This document shows positions 48,007 to 56,772 of a stretch of 62,310 nucleotides of DNA, piece after piece. The stretch lies in NCBI GenBank assembly GCA_964486935.1, contig CAZAPG010000043.1, positions 1 to 62,310 of the forward strand, written 5' to 3'. The DNA is from CAZAPG01 sp964486935 (GTDB taxonomy: Bacteria > Chloroflexota > Anaerolineae > 4572-78 > J111). The notes beneath the pieces are model-generated. The model was given only the letters and a program-made list of their open reading frames with translations, was not told the DNA's origin and ran no database searches. The position numbers and the translations under genes are program-made. Each line of letters begins with the position of its first letter. Position 1 is the stretch's first letter.

Positions 48007-48806
48007 CAATAGACAGCCTCGGCCGCCATAGCCTGGGGTACGTTGGTGCTGGGGCGGGCCATGGTGTCGGCCAGAATTTCGGCCAGCCGCAGCGGGGCCA
48101 CGCCGGGGTCGATCACCGGCACGCCCAGCTCCTCGGTCAGCGGGTCCAGCATGCCGGTCCAGAAGGTGCAGCCGCAGTAGATGGCCCCGGCCCCGTGCTC
48201 GGTGATGGCCTGACGGGCCAGCCGGGCGACTTCCTTGTGGAGCGAGTCGCGGTGGCAGGCCAGAATGACCGAACGGGCCTGGTCGGGGTCTGTCTCCATC
48301 AATTGTTGCAGGTAGTCGTCCGGCGGATATTCCACATCGACATAGCCAACCCAGGCGATGCGCCGCTCCATGCCGTAGGCATGGGCTAAATCTTCGTACA
48401 AGACGTGGGCCTGGTCAAAACCGGCGGGAATCAGCACCGCCACGCGCTGGCGCAGCGCGGCCGCCATGTACAGCCCGGCCTCCAGCGGGGCTGTGACCGG
48501 AATATGGACCGTGCGCTTGGCCATGTCCAGGCCGGGGTCGGCGCTGCAGCCGATGATAGCAGCGTCAAAGCCGTCGGTCTCGGCCTGCATCAGCGCCCGG
48601 TACATCTCGCCCTGCGAGAGGGGGATGTAGGGCGGGTAGGTGCTGCCGGTCCGGGCCAGGCTGACCTGGCTCATCAGGTGGCCGCCCAAAGCCAGGTGCG
48701 AAACGACGACCTCGGTATCGGGGCGGGCGGCCCGGCTGAGGGTTTGCTGAAAATAGTCATTCCAGATGCCGGTTTCTTCGGGGTTTATGTACAATATTTT
48801 TCTCAT
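48006..48806 (-). CDS. Asp/Glu/hydantoin racemase family protein
   Basis: A 266-residue racemase without PLP. Two catalytic cysteines are present: Cys87 in IIGCSADPGL and Cys211 (or Cys213) in IYCGCTFWTG. This is the layout of hydantoin racemases and Asp/Glu racemases. It sits directly before hyuB, coupled by a one-base overlap. A hydantoin or related cyclic imide is thus a natural substrate, converted between enantiomers before ring opening. GAGGAGG precedes the start at 48806. Confidence 0.9.
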   Translation of the reverse strand: MRKILYINPEETGIWNDYFQQTLSRAARPDTEVVVSHLALGGHLMSQVSLARTGSTYPPYIPLSQGEMYRALMQAETDGFDAAIIGCSADPGLDMAKRTVHIPVTAPLEAGLYMAAALRQRVAVLIPAGFDQAHVLYEDLAHAYGMERRIAWVGYVDVEYPPDDYLQQLMETDPDQARSVILACHRDSLHKEVARLARQAITEHGAGAIYCGCTFWTGMLDPLTEELGVPVIDPGVAPLRLAEILADTMARPSTNVPQAMAAEAVY

Positions 48807-48827
48807 GATGGCCTCCTCTAAAAGTAG

Positions 48828-48860
48828 CCCTCATCCCGTCGCTACGCGACGGGGTGAGGG
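48828..48860. repeat. 15-bp hairpin between oppF/dppF-like gene and racemase gene
   Basis: CCCTCATCCCGTCGC (48828-48842) pairs with GCGACGGGGTGAGGG (48846-48860) with one wobble and a three-base loop. It follows the ATPase stop codon at 48886. No U-tract follows, and a strong ribosome site for the next gene comes after it, so it is an intercistronic or repetitive element. Confidence 0.65.
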
Positions 48861-48885
48861 TAAAGAACACATTTTTTTTCTGATT

Positions 48886-49926
48886 TCATCCATTGGGGTG
48901 CGGCCCCGACTGGCTGTTAACCCCTTCCGATGCCAACATTTCCTGAATTTCCAAAGCGCGCCAGCAGCGAACCTGCCGGTTGGGCATGATCTCCGTCAGG
49001 GTTTGCGGCTCCTCGGCGCAGCGGGGCCGGGCAAAGGGGCAGCGTTTGTACAGTTTGCAGCCTTGGTAGGCGCTCGACACGGCCAGCACTTCGCCTTTTA
49101 GCTGAATTGAGTCATCAAGGTGGTGGCTCTTATCCTGCCCCAGCAAGGCCGCCGAGAGCAGGCCCTGGGTGTAGGGGTGCATGGGCCGGGCAAAAATCTC
49201 TTCGGCGCTGCCCTCCTCCACAATTTCGCCCAGATACATCACGATGACCCGGTCGGCCATAGCCTGAACCAGCCGCAGGTCGTGCGTTACCAGCACGTAG
49301 CTGAGATTGTGCGCCTGCTGCAGGTCGAGCAGCAGGTTGACAATCTGGCCGCGGATGGACATATCCAGCGCCGAGGTTGGTTCATCCAGAAAAACCAGCT
49401 CCGGCTGCGAGGCAATGGCCCGGGCAATGCCCACCCGCTGAAGCTGCCCGCCGCTCATTTGGCGGGGATAGAGGTCGGCAAAGTTTTTTTCCAGCCGGAT
49501 ATGCTCCAGCAGGCTGGCCACTTCGGCCCGCCGCTCGGCCTCGCTCAAATCCGGGCGCAGGCGCAGCGGGTCCAGCAACGTTCGCCGGACCTTCATCATC
49601 GGGTTGAAGGAGCCGAGCGGGTCCTGAAAGACCATTTGAATATGCTTGCGGTAGGGCTTGAATTCCCGTTGTGACAACCCCTGAATCTCCTGCCCTTTAA
49701 AGCGGATGACGCCCCCGTCCGGCTCGACCAGGCGCAGGATGCATTTGCCCACGGTTGATTTGCCGCAGCCGCTTTCGCCGACCAGGGCCAGGGTTTCGCC
49801 GCGTTTTACCTGAAACGAGACCCCGGAAACGGCGGTAAACTTTTCGCGCCGCATCAGCCCCCGCCGCACGGAGTAGCTTTTGACCAGATTTTCAACTTCA
49901 AGCAGGTTAGTATGGTTGTTCATCAT
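48886..49926 (-). CDS. dppF: Oligopeptide/dipeptide ABC transporter ATPase (DppF/OppF)
   Basis: A 346-residue ATPase. Walker A is GESGCGKST, the signature is MSGGQLQRVGIARAIA, and Walker B is LVFLDEPTSALD. The C-terminal CKLYKRCPFARPRCAEE segment is the iron-sulfur-like Cys motif of the OppD/DppD/OppF class. It is the last transporter gene of its operon. It starts at the first of two ATGs at 49926, four bases past the neighbouring stop. Confidence 0.93.
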   Translation of the reverse strand: MMNNHTNLLEVENLVKSYSVRRGLMRREKFTAVSGVSFQVKRGETLALVGESGCGKSTVGKCILRLVEPDGGVIRFKGQEIQGLSQREFKPYRKHIQMVFQDPLGSFNPMMKVRRTLLDPLRLRPDLSEAERRAEVASLLEHIRLEKNFADLYPRQMSGGQLQRVGIARAIASQPELVFLDEPTSALDMSIRGQIVNLLLDLQQAHNLSYVLVTHDLRLVQAMADRVIVMYLGEIVEEGSAEEIFARPMHPYTQGLLSAALLGQDKSHHLDDSIQLKGEVLAVSSAYQGCKLYKRCPFARPRCAEEPQTLTEIMPNRQVRCWRALEIQEMLASEGVNSQSGPHPNG

Positions 49927-49929
49927 CAG

Positions 49930-50886
49930 TTAAGCCAGGTGGCAGGCCACCCAATGGTTTGATTCGATTTCCCGCAGCCGCGGCATGTCGGTGTAGCAGC
50001 GGTCTTCTACCCTGGCGCAGCGGGTAGCAAAAGGGCAGCCGGTGTGGCGCATCGACAGGGCCGGCACGCGGCCGGGAATATAACTCAGCCGGCGGTGAGG
50101 GTCGACATCAAACGAGGCCATTAAAGCCTGGGTGTAGGGATTGGCCGGCGTCCGCAGCACCGTTTCAACCGGCCCGCTTTCCAGAATTTTGCCGGCGTAC
50201 ATCACCACCACATCGGTGCAAACCTTGGCCACTATGCCCAGGTCGTGAGAAATCAACAGCAGCGAGGCCTGCCGCGCCTCGATGACATCGACAATCACTT
50301 TGAGCACCTGGGCCTGAATGGTGACATCCAGGCCGGTGGTCGGTTCATCGGCAATGAGCAACTGGGGCGAGCAGACCAGGGCCATGGCCACCATGGCCCG
50401 CTGGGCCATACCGCCGCTAAACTGGTGGGGGTAATCTTTGGCCTTGTCCGCGGCCTGGGGAATGCCCATCGCATCCAGCACGCTGACGGCTTTGGCCCAG
50501 GCCTCTTTTTTGCTGACCTTCTCGTGGGTGCGGTAAACATCGGCAATTTGCTGGCCGACGGGAAAGAGCGGGTTCAGGGCGGCGCGGGCATTTTGAAAGA
50601 CCAGGCTAATCTGCTGGCCGCGAATCTGGCGCATGTGCGCCTCGCTGAGCGAGACCAGATTCCGGCCGTTGAAGACGATGTTGCCGCCGGTCAGCCGCCC
50701 CCCCTCCGGCAGCGAGCGCAGAATGGCCAGGGCCGTCATACTCTTGCCAGAGCCGCTCTCGCCGACCAGGCCGGTTAGCGCCCCCGGCCGCATTTGAAAC
50801 GAGACGCCTTGCAGGGCGTACACCGGCCTGGTTTCGGGGCCAAGCTCAACCTCCAGATTCTCAACGTTTAGCAGCGATGCTTCCAT
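49930..50886 (-). CDS. dppD: Oligopeptide/dipeptide ABC transporter ATPase (DppD/OppD)
   Basis: The partner ATPase of 318 residues. Walker A is GESGSGKSM, the signature FSGGMAQRAMVAMALV and Walker B LLIADEPTTGLD. The C-terminal GCPFATRCARVEDRCYTDMP carries the same cysteine motif as DppF. The frame begins with a GTG at 50901, but the ATG at 50886 lies just past the permease stop and gives the usual N-terminus. The ATPases may also serve the second Dpp permease set at 58357-60258, which lacks its own. Confidence 0.93.
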   Translation of the reverse strand: MEASLLNVENLEVELGPETRPVYALQGVSFQMRPGALTGLVGESGSGKSMTALAILRSLPEGGRLTGGNIVFNGRNLVSLSEAHMRQIRGQQISLVFQNARAALNPLFPVGQQIADVYRTHEKVSKKEAWAKAVSVLDAMGIPQAADKAKDYPHQFSGGMAQRAMVAMALVCSPQLLIADEPTTGLDVTIQAQVLKVIVDVIEARQASLLLISHDLGIVAKVCTDVVVMYAGKILESGPVETVLRTPANPYTQALMASFDVDPHRRLSYIPGRVPALSMRHTGCPFATRCARVEDRCYTDMPRLREIESNHWVACHLA

Positions 50887-50893
50887 CAATCCA

Positions 50894-51754
50894 TTACTCA
50901 CTGGTATAGAAGGAGCGGACCCGGTGCCCCAGCCGATTTAAGGTGAATACTGCCAGAAAAACGGCCAGCCCCGGAAAAATGGAAGGCCACCAGCGGCCAA
51001 AGACAATGTGGGACGCGCCCAACTGGATCATCGACCCCCACTCCGGGTGGGGAATTTTGACCCCCAGCCCGATAAAACTCAATCCCGCAATAATCTGGAT
51101 GGCGTAGGCGCAACTCAGCGAGAATTGGGAAAAGGCCGGGCCAAGCGCGTTGGGCAAAATATGGTAGGCAATCAGCGCCGGGGTTGAATTGCCCGTGCAG
51201 CGAGCCGCCAGCACAAATTCGGCGGATTTCAGCGGCAGCACCACGCTGCGCACCAGCTTGATGTAAATGGGAATATTGATGAAGGCGATAATGACAATCA
51301 GGTTAAAGGTGCTGCTGCCCATGGCGGCAAAAATAACAATGGCAAACAGAAACAGCGGAAACGATTGCACAATTTCCACAAAGCGCATCAGCGAGTCGTC
51401 AATAAGGCCGCCCATGTAGCCGGCCACGGCCCCCAGCGGCACGCCAATGACCACCGCCAGCAGCACCGAGCTTAAGGCCACCGAAAAATCGGTGCGGGTG
51501 GCGTACAGCGCGCGCGAGTAGATATCCATGCCAAAGGGGTCTGTGCCAAACCAGTGCTCGGCCGAGGGCGGTTTTAATTTGTTGGCCGGGTTCGGTTTGA
51601 TGGGATCGTGCGTGGCCAGCACCGGCGCAAAAATGGCGATGATGATGAACAGGGCCAGCAGCCAGTAAACCGGCGCTGACGCCAGCCGGCGCCAGAAGCC
51701 GGCCGCCATGCCCCACGGCGCAGCCGGCAAGTCAGATTGGGTTGCAACGCTCAT
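50894..51754 (-). CDS. dppC: Dipeptide ABC transporter permease DppC
   Basis: A 286-residue inner-membrane permease with the DppC-type N-terminal domain (KLKPPSAEHWFGTDPFGMDIYSR) and about six helices. The EAA loop reads AEFVLAARCTGNSTPALIAYHILPNAL. The ATG at 51754 overlaps the hyuB copy 2 stop by four bases, so the hydantoinase gene is inserted between the two permease genes of one transporter. Confidence 0.93.
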   Translation of the reverse strand: MSVATQSDLPAAPWGMAAGFWRRLASAPVYWLLALFIIIAIFAPVLATHDPIKPNPANKLKPPSAEHWFGTDPFGMDIYSRALYATRTDFSVALSSVLLAVVIGVPLGAVAGYMGGLIDDSLMRFVEIVQSFPLFLFAIVIFAAMGSSTFNLIVIIAFINIPIYIKLVRSVVLPLKSAEFVLAARCTGNSTPALIAYHILPNALGPAFSQFSLSCAYAIQIIAGLSFIGLGVKIPHPEWGSMIQLGASHIVFGRWWPSIFPGLAVFLAVFTLNRLGHRVRSFYTSE

Positions 51755-53496
51755 GGTGATCCACCTTCGGCCAGGGCCGCCCGTACCGCCTGCGTTCTGG
51801 CCTCATCAATGTCAAGGCTGTCTTCATTGAAATGAACCCCGTACTCCTCGGCGGCAGCGTGGCGGCTGATGTAGCCATCCAGCACATCCTCGCGCACGCG
51901 CCAGGGGTCTCGCTGCCAGGGCGGGCCATAGCCGCCCCCCCCGCCGGTAAAGGCGCGCAGCCGGGTACCGGCCGGGATGGGCCGGTGGTTGACTTTGAGC
52001 AGGTCGTAGGCCCGCTCCGTGTCCGGCTCGATGGTGACTTTGGGGACGGCCCCGGCCTTGCCGCCAAACAGGCCCCATTGCGGGGTGACGGTTCGTTCAA
52101 ACCAGAGGCTGAGGTCGCTGTTGGCGGCCAGCACTTCGTAATCGCGCACAATATTCAGGCCGCCCCGGAATTGGCCTGCGCCGCCGGTATCGGCGCCCAG
52201 GGCGTAGCGGTTAATCCGCACCGGATATTTATTTTCCAGGGTTTCCACCGGCAGATTCTTGAAATCACCGGCGGCAAAGTGAACCACGCCGCTGTCCCCA
52301 TCGCTGTGGGCGCTGGCTCCCCAGCCGCCGGCAGTCGACTCGAGGCACATGAACAGCCCTTTTTCGGTGGGATGCGGCCCGACGATGATGACATTCCAGG
52401 CGTCGCCGGGCAGGCCGGCCGTTACCCGGTTGGGCAAGGCCGGCGCCAGCGCCTTGATGATTAAATCGACCAGCAGCATGGTGTGCGAGCCGTATTGCAG
52501 GCAGGCGGTTGGCTCCTGGGCCGCGAAGATGGAGCCTGGCTCGACCTGGATGTTGAGGGCGCGAAAGCTGCCGCCGGTTACGCCCAAATCGGGCCGGATG
52601 AGAAATTTGTAGGCCAGCCGCACCGCCGAGAGCGTTTGCACCAGGCCGCAGTTGGTGCAGCCGGGCCGCTGCCGGCTGGAACCGCGCGTATCGACTTCCA
52701 TTTCCGAGCCGCGCACGGTTATTTTAACTTTGACCGGAATCAACTCGTCTGATTGAAAATCGTTATCCTGAAAACCTTCGGCCTCGTAAACGCCGTCGGG
52801 GATGGCGGCAATGGCTTCGCGCTCCAGCGTGTCGGTGGTGGTGAAGATGGAGCGCATGGCGGCCTGGACCGTTTCCGGCCCAAAGCGGTCCAGAATGTCG
52901 CGGTAGCGGCGCTCGCCGATGCGGCAGGCGGCAATCTGGGCGTGCATATCGCCCAGCAGCGAGCGGGGCAGGCGGCTGTTGCGGGCGATGATATCAACCA
53001 CGTCGGCGACCATCTGGCCGCGCTCGGCAATTTTTACCGGCCCCAGACGCAGCCCTTCCTGGTAGATTTCGGTGCTGTCGACGGCATAGGCCGCATCTTT
53101 GGAGCCAATATCCAGCCAGTGGGCGCGAGTGATGGTGAAGCCGACCACCTGCTGCTGATAAACCACCGGCGACAGGATGTCAACATCATTCAGGTGAGAG
53201 CCGGTTAGGTAGGGGTCGTTGAGGATGTAGACATCGCCCGGCTGAAAGTTGGCCGGGCCAACGTGGTCGACCACTACCTGCACCACCTCGCTGAGCGCGC
53301 CGAGAAAGAAGGGCAGGCCGGGCGCCTGGGCCAGCAGCCTGGCCTGCGCGTCGAACAGGGCCACGCTGCAATCCTTCATCTCGTAAATTACGGGCGAAAA
53401 GGCGCTGCGCCAGAGCGTGGCCCGCATATCCTCGGCGGCGGCCATAAAGGCGTTGCGGATAATTTCGGTGGTGACAGGGTCGATGGGTTGAGTCAT
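51751..53496 (-). CDS. hyuB: Hydantoinase B/oxoprolinase family protein (copy 2)
   Basis: A 581-residue HyuB paralogue. It matches the copy at 46285-48006 along most of its length (same TEIIRNAF and MKDCSVALFD blocks, same SAGDVYILNDPYLTGSHLN region). AGGAG before the ATG at 53496 supports the start. It lies between dppB and dppC and is coupled to dppC by a four-base overlap. As with the other copy, no HyuA subunit is visible. Duplication followed by divergence in substrate is likely. Confidence 0.92.
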   Translation of the reverse strand: MTQPIDPVTTEIIRNAFMAAAEDMRATLWRSAFSPVIYEMKDCSVALFDAQARLLAQAPGLPFFLGALSEVVQVVVDHVGPANFQPGDVYILNDPYLTGSHLNDVDILSPVVYQQQVVGFTITRAHWLDIGSKDAAYAVDSTEIYQEGLRLGPVKIAERGQMVADVVDIIARNSRLPRSLLGDMHAQIAACRIGERRYRDILDRFGPETVQAAMRSIFTTTDTLEREAIAAIPDGVYEAEGFQDNDFQSDELIPVKVKITVRGSEMEVDTRGSSRQRPGCTNCGLVQTLSAVRLAYKFLIRPDLGVTGGSFRALNIQVEPGSIFAAQEPTACLQYGSHTMLLVDLIIKALAPALPNRVTAGLPGDAWNVIIVGPHPTEKGLFMCLESTAGGWGASAHSDGDSGVVHFAAGDFKNLPVETLENKYPVRINRYALGADTGGAGQFRGGLNIVRDYEVLAANSDLSLWFERTVTPQWGLFGGKAGAVPKVTIEPDTERAYDLLKVNHRPIPAGTRLRAFTGGGGGYGPPWQRDPWRVREDVLDGYISRHAAAEEYGVHFNEDSLDIDEARTQAVRAALAEGGSP

Positions 53497-53513
53497 CACA
53501 TCTCCTTGCTAAC

Positions 53514-54578
53514 TTAGCGGCTTCTGATGCGCGGGTCAATGGCAAAGTGTAGAATATCGGTGATTAAGTAGACCACCACGTAAACCAGGGCGCTCAACAG
53601 CACCACGCCGACAATCGGTTCGTAGTCGGAGTTGTTCATGGCGTCAACGGCGTACAGGCCCAGGCCGGGCCAGGCAAAAACAACTTCCACGAGCACGGTG
53701 CCGCCCAGCAGGTAGCCGTAGGTGATGGCAATCATGGTGGTGACGGGCAGCAGCGCGTTTTTCAGGGCGTAGCGGTAGTAGATGGTCCGGTCGGCGATGC
53801 CGTAGGTTTTGGCCGCCCGGATGTAATCGCTGCGCAGAATCTCGACCATGGCGTTGCGGGTAATCTGCAAGATGGGCGGGCAGGAGGTGAAGGCCAGGGT
53901 AATCGCCGGCAGGGCCAGGTGCATGAGGGCGTCTTTAAAGGTGGCCCACTGGCCGGCCAGCAGGCTGTCGAGGGTGTAGAGGCCGGTGACATCCGGCGGC
54001 GGTTTGGTGGTGGGACCAAGCCGGCCCAGCGGGGCGGGGAAAAGGTCAAATTGAAAAAAGAGAATGTAAACCAGCAGCAGCCCCAGCCAGAAGCTGGGAA
54101 TGGCCACCCCGGCCTCGACCAGACCCTGCGAGAGGCGGTCAATCACGCTGTTTTTGTGGCGGGCTGAAAGCAGCCCCAGCGGAATGGTCCAGACGAGGCC
54201 CAACAGCAGGGCGATGGTAGCCAGTTCTACCGTGGCCGGCAGGCGGTTACGGATGTCGAAGGCGACGGTGTTGGAGGTAAAGCGCGACACGCCCAGATTG
54301 CCCTGGGCCAGGTTCCAAACGTAGGTTAGATATTGCTCCCACAGCGGGCGATCCAGCCCCAGGCGCTGGGTGACGCGCTGAATGGTCTCTTCATCGGCCT
54401 GCACGCCGACCAGCAGGTAAACGGGGTTGCCCAAAAAGCGAGTTACCACAAAGGTAACGGCGGCCAGCCCCAGCAGCACAATAATTAGTTGGAACATTCG
54501 GCGCGCCAGGTATAGGCCCCATTCCTGCCAGACCGAGCCGGGCTGGGGGCTTTTGTCGGGAGCAATGTGAATCGTCAT
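53514..54578 (-). CDS. dppB: Dipeptide ABC transporter permease DppB
   Basis: A 354-residue inner-membrane permease. The N-terminal LARRMFQLIIVLLGLAAVTFVVTRFLG and the family loop QRVTQRLGLDRPLWEQYLTYVWNLAQGNLG (a DppB hallmark region, read in parts) are clear. The EAA loop reads EILRSDYIRAAKTYGIADRTIYYRYALKNAL. The frame extends to 54623, but the ATG at 54578 (MTIHIAPDK) is preferred; its ribosome site is weak. It follows a hairpin after the binding-protein gene. Confidence 0.92.
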   Translation of the reverse strand: MTIHIAPDKSPQPGSVWQEWGLYLARRMFQLIIVLLGLAAVTFVVTRFLGNPVYLLVGVQADEETIQRVTQRLGLDRPLWEQYLTYVWNLAQGNLGVSRFTSNTVAFDIRNRLPATVELATIALLLGLVWTIPLGLLSARHKNSVIDRLSQGLVEAGVAIPSFWLGLLLVYILFFQFDLFPAPLGRLGPTTKPPPDVTGLYTLDSLLAGQWATFKDALMHLALPAITLAFTSCPPILQITRNAMVEILRSDYIRAAKTYGIADRTIYYRYALKNALLPVTTMIAITYGYLLGGTVLVEVVFAWPGLGLYAVDAMNNSDYEPIVGVVLLSALVYVVVYLITDILHFAIDPRIRSR

Positions 54579-54599
54579 TGGTTCCGTCTGTTCAATAAG

Positions 54600-54658
54600 C
54601 GGGGAACTTGCAGAGGCACACAAGGGTTACAGGGGTTCACGCCTCTGCAAGTTCCCCG
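54600..54658. promoter_or_regulatory. Perfect 18-bp hairpin after the peptide-binding-protein gene
   Basis: Arms 54600-54617 and 54641-54658 are exact complements, around a 23-base loop. It lies between the binding-protein stop (54668) and the permease start (54578) on the minus strand. It is the strongest of four hairpins in the same relative place in four transporter operons of this window. Confidence 0.75.
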
Positions 54659-54667
54659 GCCTGATTA

Positions 54668-56401
54668 CTACTGCCGGCACATATCGTAAAAGGATAAGAG
54701 GTGGTCCGGCTCCAGCACAAAGCCGGTGATGTCATCGCGCATCGCCAGCAGATAGTTCAGCTCGCCAACGTACAGGGCGGGCGCTTCGCTGTTGATGATT
54801 TGCTGGACTTCTTCGGATAGCGCTTCCCGTTTGGCCGGGTCTAACTCAGTGGCCAGTTCATCGGTGATTTCATCAACGCGGGCGTTGCTGTAGTTAAACC
54901 AGTTGATGACGGTGTCGGTTTTGTACCAGAGGAACAGGTGGTAGAACGGGTCATCGACATAGTTGAGCGCGGCGCGCATCCAGGCCTGATGGCTGCGCTC
55001 GGCCAATCCCTGGAAGAAGGGGCCGCCGGCCAGTTTTTCAATTTCCATCTCCACGCCAACATCGCGAAAGGCGTCTTGCAGCACCACGGCTACGCCTTCC
55101 ATTTCAGCATCGCCGGCCGGGATGGCCAGGGTAAACTGAAAGCCGTCGGGGTAGCCGGCTTCGGCCAGCAGGCTTTTGGCCTGTTCCACGTCATAGGTGT
55201 AGGGCCAGTGTTCGGAGGTGTGGAACTGGGCGCGCGCGGGGAAACTGCTGGTGGCGACATTACCCTGGCCCTGAAAAACATCGGAAACAATTTGCTCATA
55301 TGGCACCGCGTAAGATAACGCCTGCCGCACCTGAACATTGTCAAACGGTTCCATCTTGTTGTTCATCCCCAGCATCACCTGATTGCGAGAGGGGATGGAG
55401 AGTATTTTAACACCATCTGTCCCGCGCAGCGACTCGACCTCATCAACGCTTAAATTGGTGGCGATATCCACCGCGCCCTGGCTGAGCAGCAAGGCCCGCT
55501 GCGCCGAGTCCGGGATAACTTTCAGCACCACTTTGTCAAAGCAGGCCGGGCCGGCCCAGTAATCGGGGTTGGCCCGCAGCACCATTTCTGAGCCTGAGGT
55601 CCAGCTTTCCACAAAATACTCGCCGGAGCCGGCGTAGTTTTTGGCGGCCCATTCGGTGGCCCAGGGGTCATCCTCGGTGGCGTTGGCCTCAATCGCGGTC
55701 GGGTCGATGATGCCAAAATCCTGGTCACGCATCAGCGGGCCAAAGAGGGGATTGGGTTCGTTGAGGGTAATGGTCAGGTCGTACTCGCCATCCACCTGAA
55801 TCTGCTCCAGGCTCGACACGCCGGCGGTGTTGGCCACCCACTGGTCGCTCACGCCAATGCCAAAGGCCCGTTCAAATTTATATTTGATGGTTTCGGCGGT
55901 GATTGGTTCGCCGGAGCCGTGAAACTCCATGCCGGGGCGCACCTTAATTTTGTAGGTGACGCCGTCGGGTTGAAGCTCAAACGACTCCCAGACCGTGCCT
56001 TCCAGTTGGGTCACGTCGGCAATCATGTAGCCGTCCGGGGTTTCCTGGCGCGCGTACTGAACCGGCTGGTCGTAAATATTCTTGAGTACGGTATTGGCAA
56101 TTTCAGCCGCGCCAAACGAGGGGTCCAGCGTTTCAACGTCGCCGGGAAGGGCTACGGTGAGCACGTTTTCCTCGCCGCTGCCGGATTCGGCTTCAACCGG
56201 CTCTTCCTCAACTACAGCTTCGGCGGCCGGTTCTGCCGCTTCGTCGCCGGCAGTTTCGGCTGCCTGTTCCGCAGCCGGCTCTTCTGCGGCGGGCGCCTCA
56301 GCCGGCGCTTCTCGTTGAGCTGCCCCACCATTGCAGGCGCTCAATACCAGGGCGACCAGCAAGGCCAGCCCTAAAAATCTCATCCAACGGTACAGTTTCA
56401 T
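54668..56401 (-). CDS. ABC transporter substrate-binding lipoprotein (peptide/family 5)
   Basis: A 577-residue family 5 lipoprotein. The signal ends at LSACNGG with the lipid cysteine near residue 23, followed by a long A/E/P-rich linker (to about residue 80). The mature domain starts near ENVLTVALPGDVETLDPSFG and has the usual PGMEFHGSGEPITAE text. GGAGG lies upstream of the ATG at 56401. It is the first gene of the Dpp operon that ends at 45149 or 46285. Cargo may be a peptide or another nitrogen compound. Confidence 0.93.
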   Translation of the reverse strand: MKLYRWMRFLGLALLVALVLSACNGGAAQREAPAEAPAAEEPAAEQAAETAGDEAAEPAAEAVVEEEPVEAESGSGEENVLTVALPGDVETLDPSFGAAEIANTVLKNIYDQPVQYARQETPDGYMIADVTQLEGTVWESFELQPDGVTYKIKVRPGMEFHGSGEPITAETIKYKFERAFGIGVSDQWVANTAGVSSLEQIQVDGEYDLTITLNEPNPLFGPLMRDQDFGIIDPTAIEANATEDDPWATEWAAKNYAGSGEYFVESWTSGSEMVLRANPDYWAGPACFDKVVLKVIPDSAQRALLLSQGAVDIATNLSVDEVESLRGTDGVKILSIPSRNQVMLGMNNKMEPFDNVQVRQALSYAVPYEQIVSDVFQGQGNVATSSFPARAQFHTSEHWPYTYDVEQAKSLLAEAGYPDGFQFTLAIPAGDAEMEGVAVVLQDAFRDVGVEMEIEKLAGGPFFQGLAERSHQAWMRAALNYVDDPFYHLFLWYKTDTVINWFNYSNARVDEITDELATELDPAKREALSEEVQQIINSEAPALYVGELNYLLAMRDDITGFVLEPDHLLSFYDMCRQ

Positions 56402-56496
56402 TTTCTTTCCTCCTCGGTGATGATAGATGGTTTGATACCGCTAAAAAATGTAATGGTTGCGCTTCTCCTCCTTCCGCCCAACGGGGCGATGAATAG
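56402..56496. other. Short gap upstream of the binding-protein gene
   Basis: No gene, repeat or clear promoter is visible in these 95 bases beyond the ribosome site of the lipoprotein gene. Confidence 0.4.
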
Positions 56497-56766
56497 CTAT
56501 ATCTCTTTTTCGATGATTAACACCTCATCGCTGTGCAGGGTGATTGTTCCGGCCACCTGCGCGGCGAGGGTCTGCCACAACTCGTCGGGGCAGGGCCGGC
56601 CCAGCGCCAGTTCGATTTGAGACCGCTCAATTTTCAGTTGCTCGTCCGATTCAACCGTAATCCAGCCGGGCGGCACATTCTGTTCAAAATAGCCGCCGTT
56701 GAAGTGAGCGATGGCGGCAGCCGCCAGCACGTTGGTGTGATTGTTGGGTAATTTCAGTCCGACCAT
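56497..56766 (-). CDS. Small uncharacterised protein (89 residues)
   Basis: I do not recognise this protein. It starts with KLPNNHTNVLAAAAIAHFNGG and has a moderately charged middle; no membrane helix, signal or metal motif is evident. The start is six bases after the SDR stop, so it is probably co-translated with that gene. It may be a small subunit of, or adaptor for, the adjacent enzyme. The alternative that it is spurious is weakened by the tight spacing and the lack of another frame. Confidence 0.55.
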   Translation of the reverse strand: MVGLKLPNNHTNVLAAAAIAHFNGGYFEQNVPPGWITVESDEQLKIERSQIELALGRPCPDELWQTLAAQVAGTITLHSDEVLIIEKEI

Positions 56767-56772
56767 TATCTG

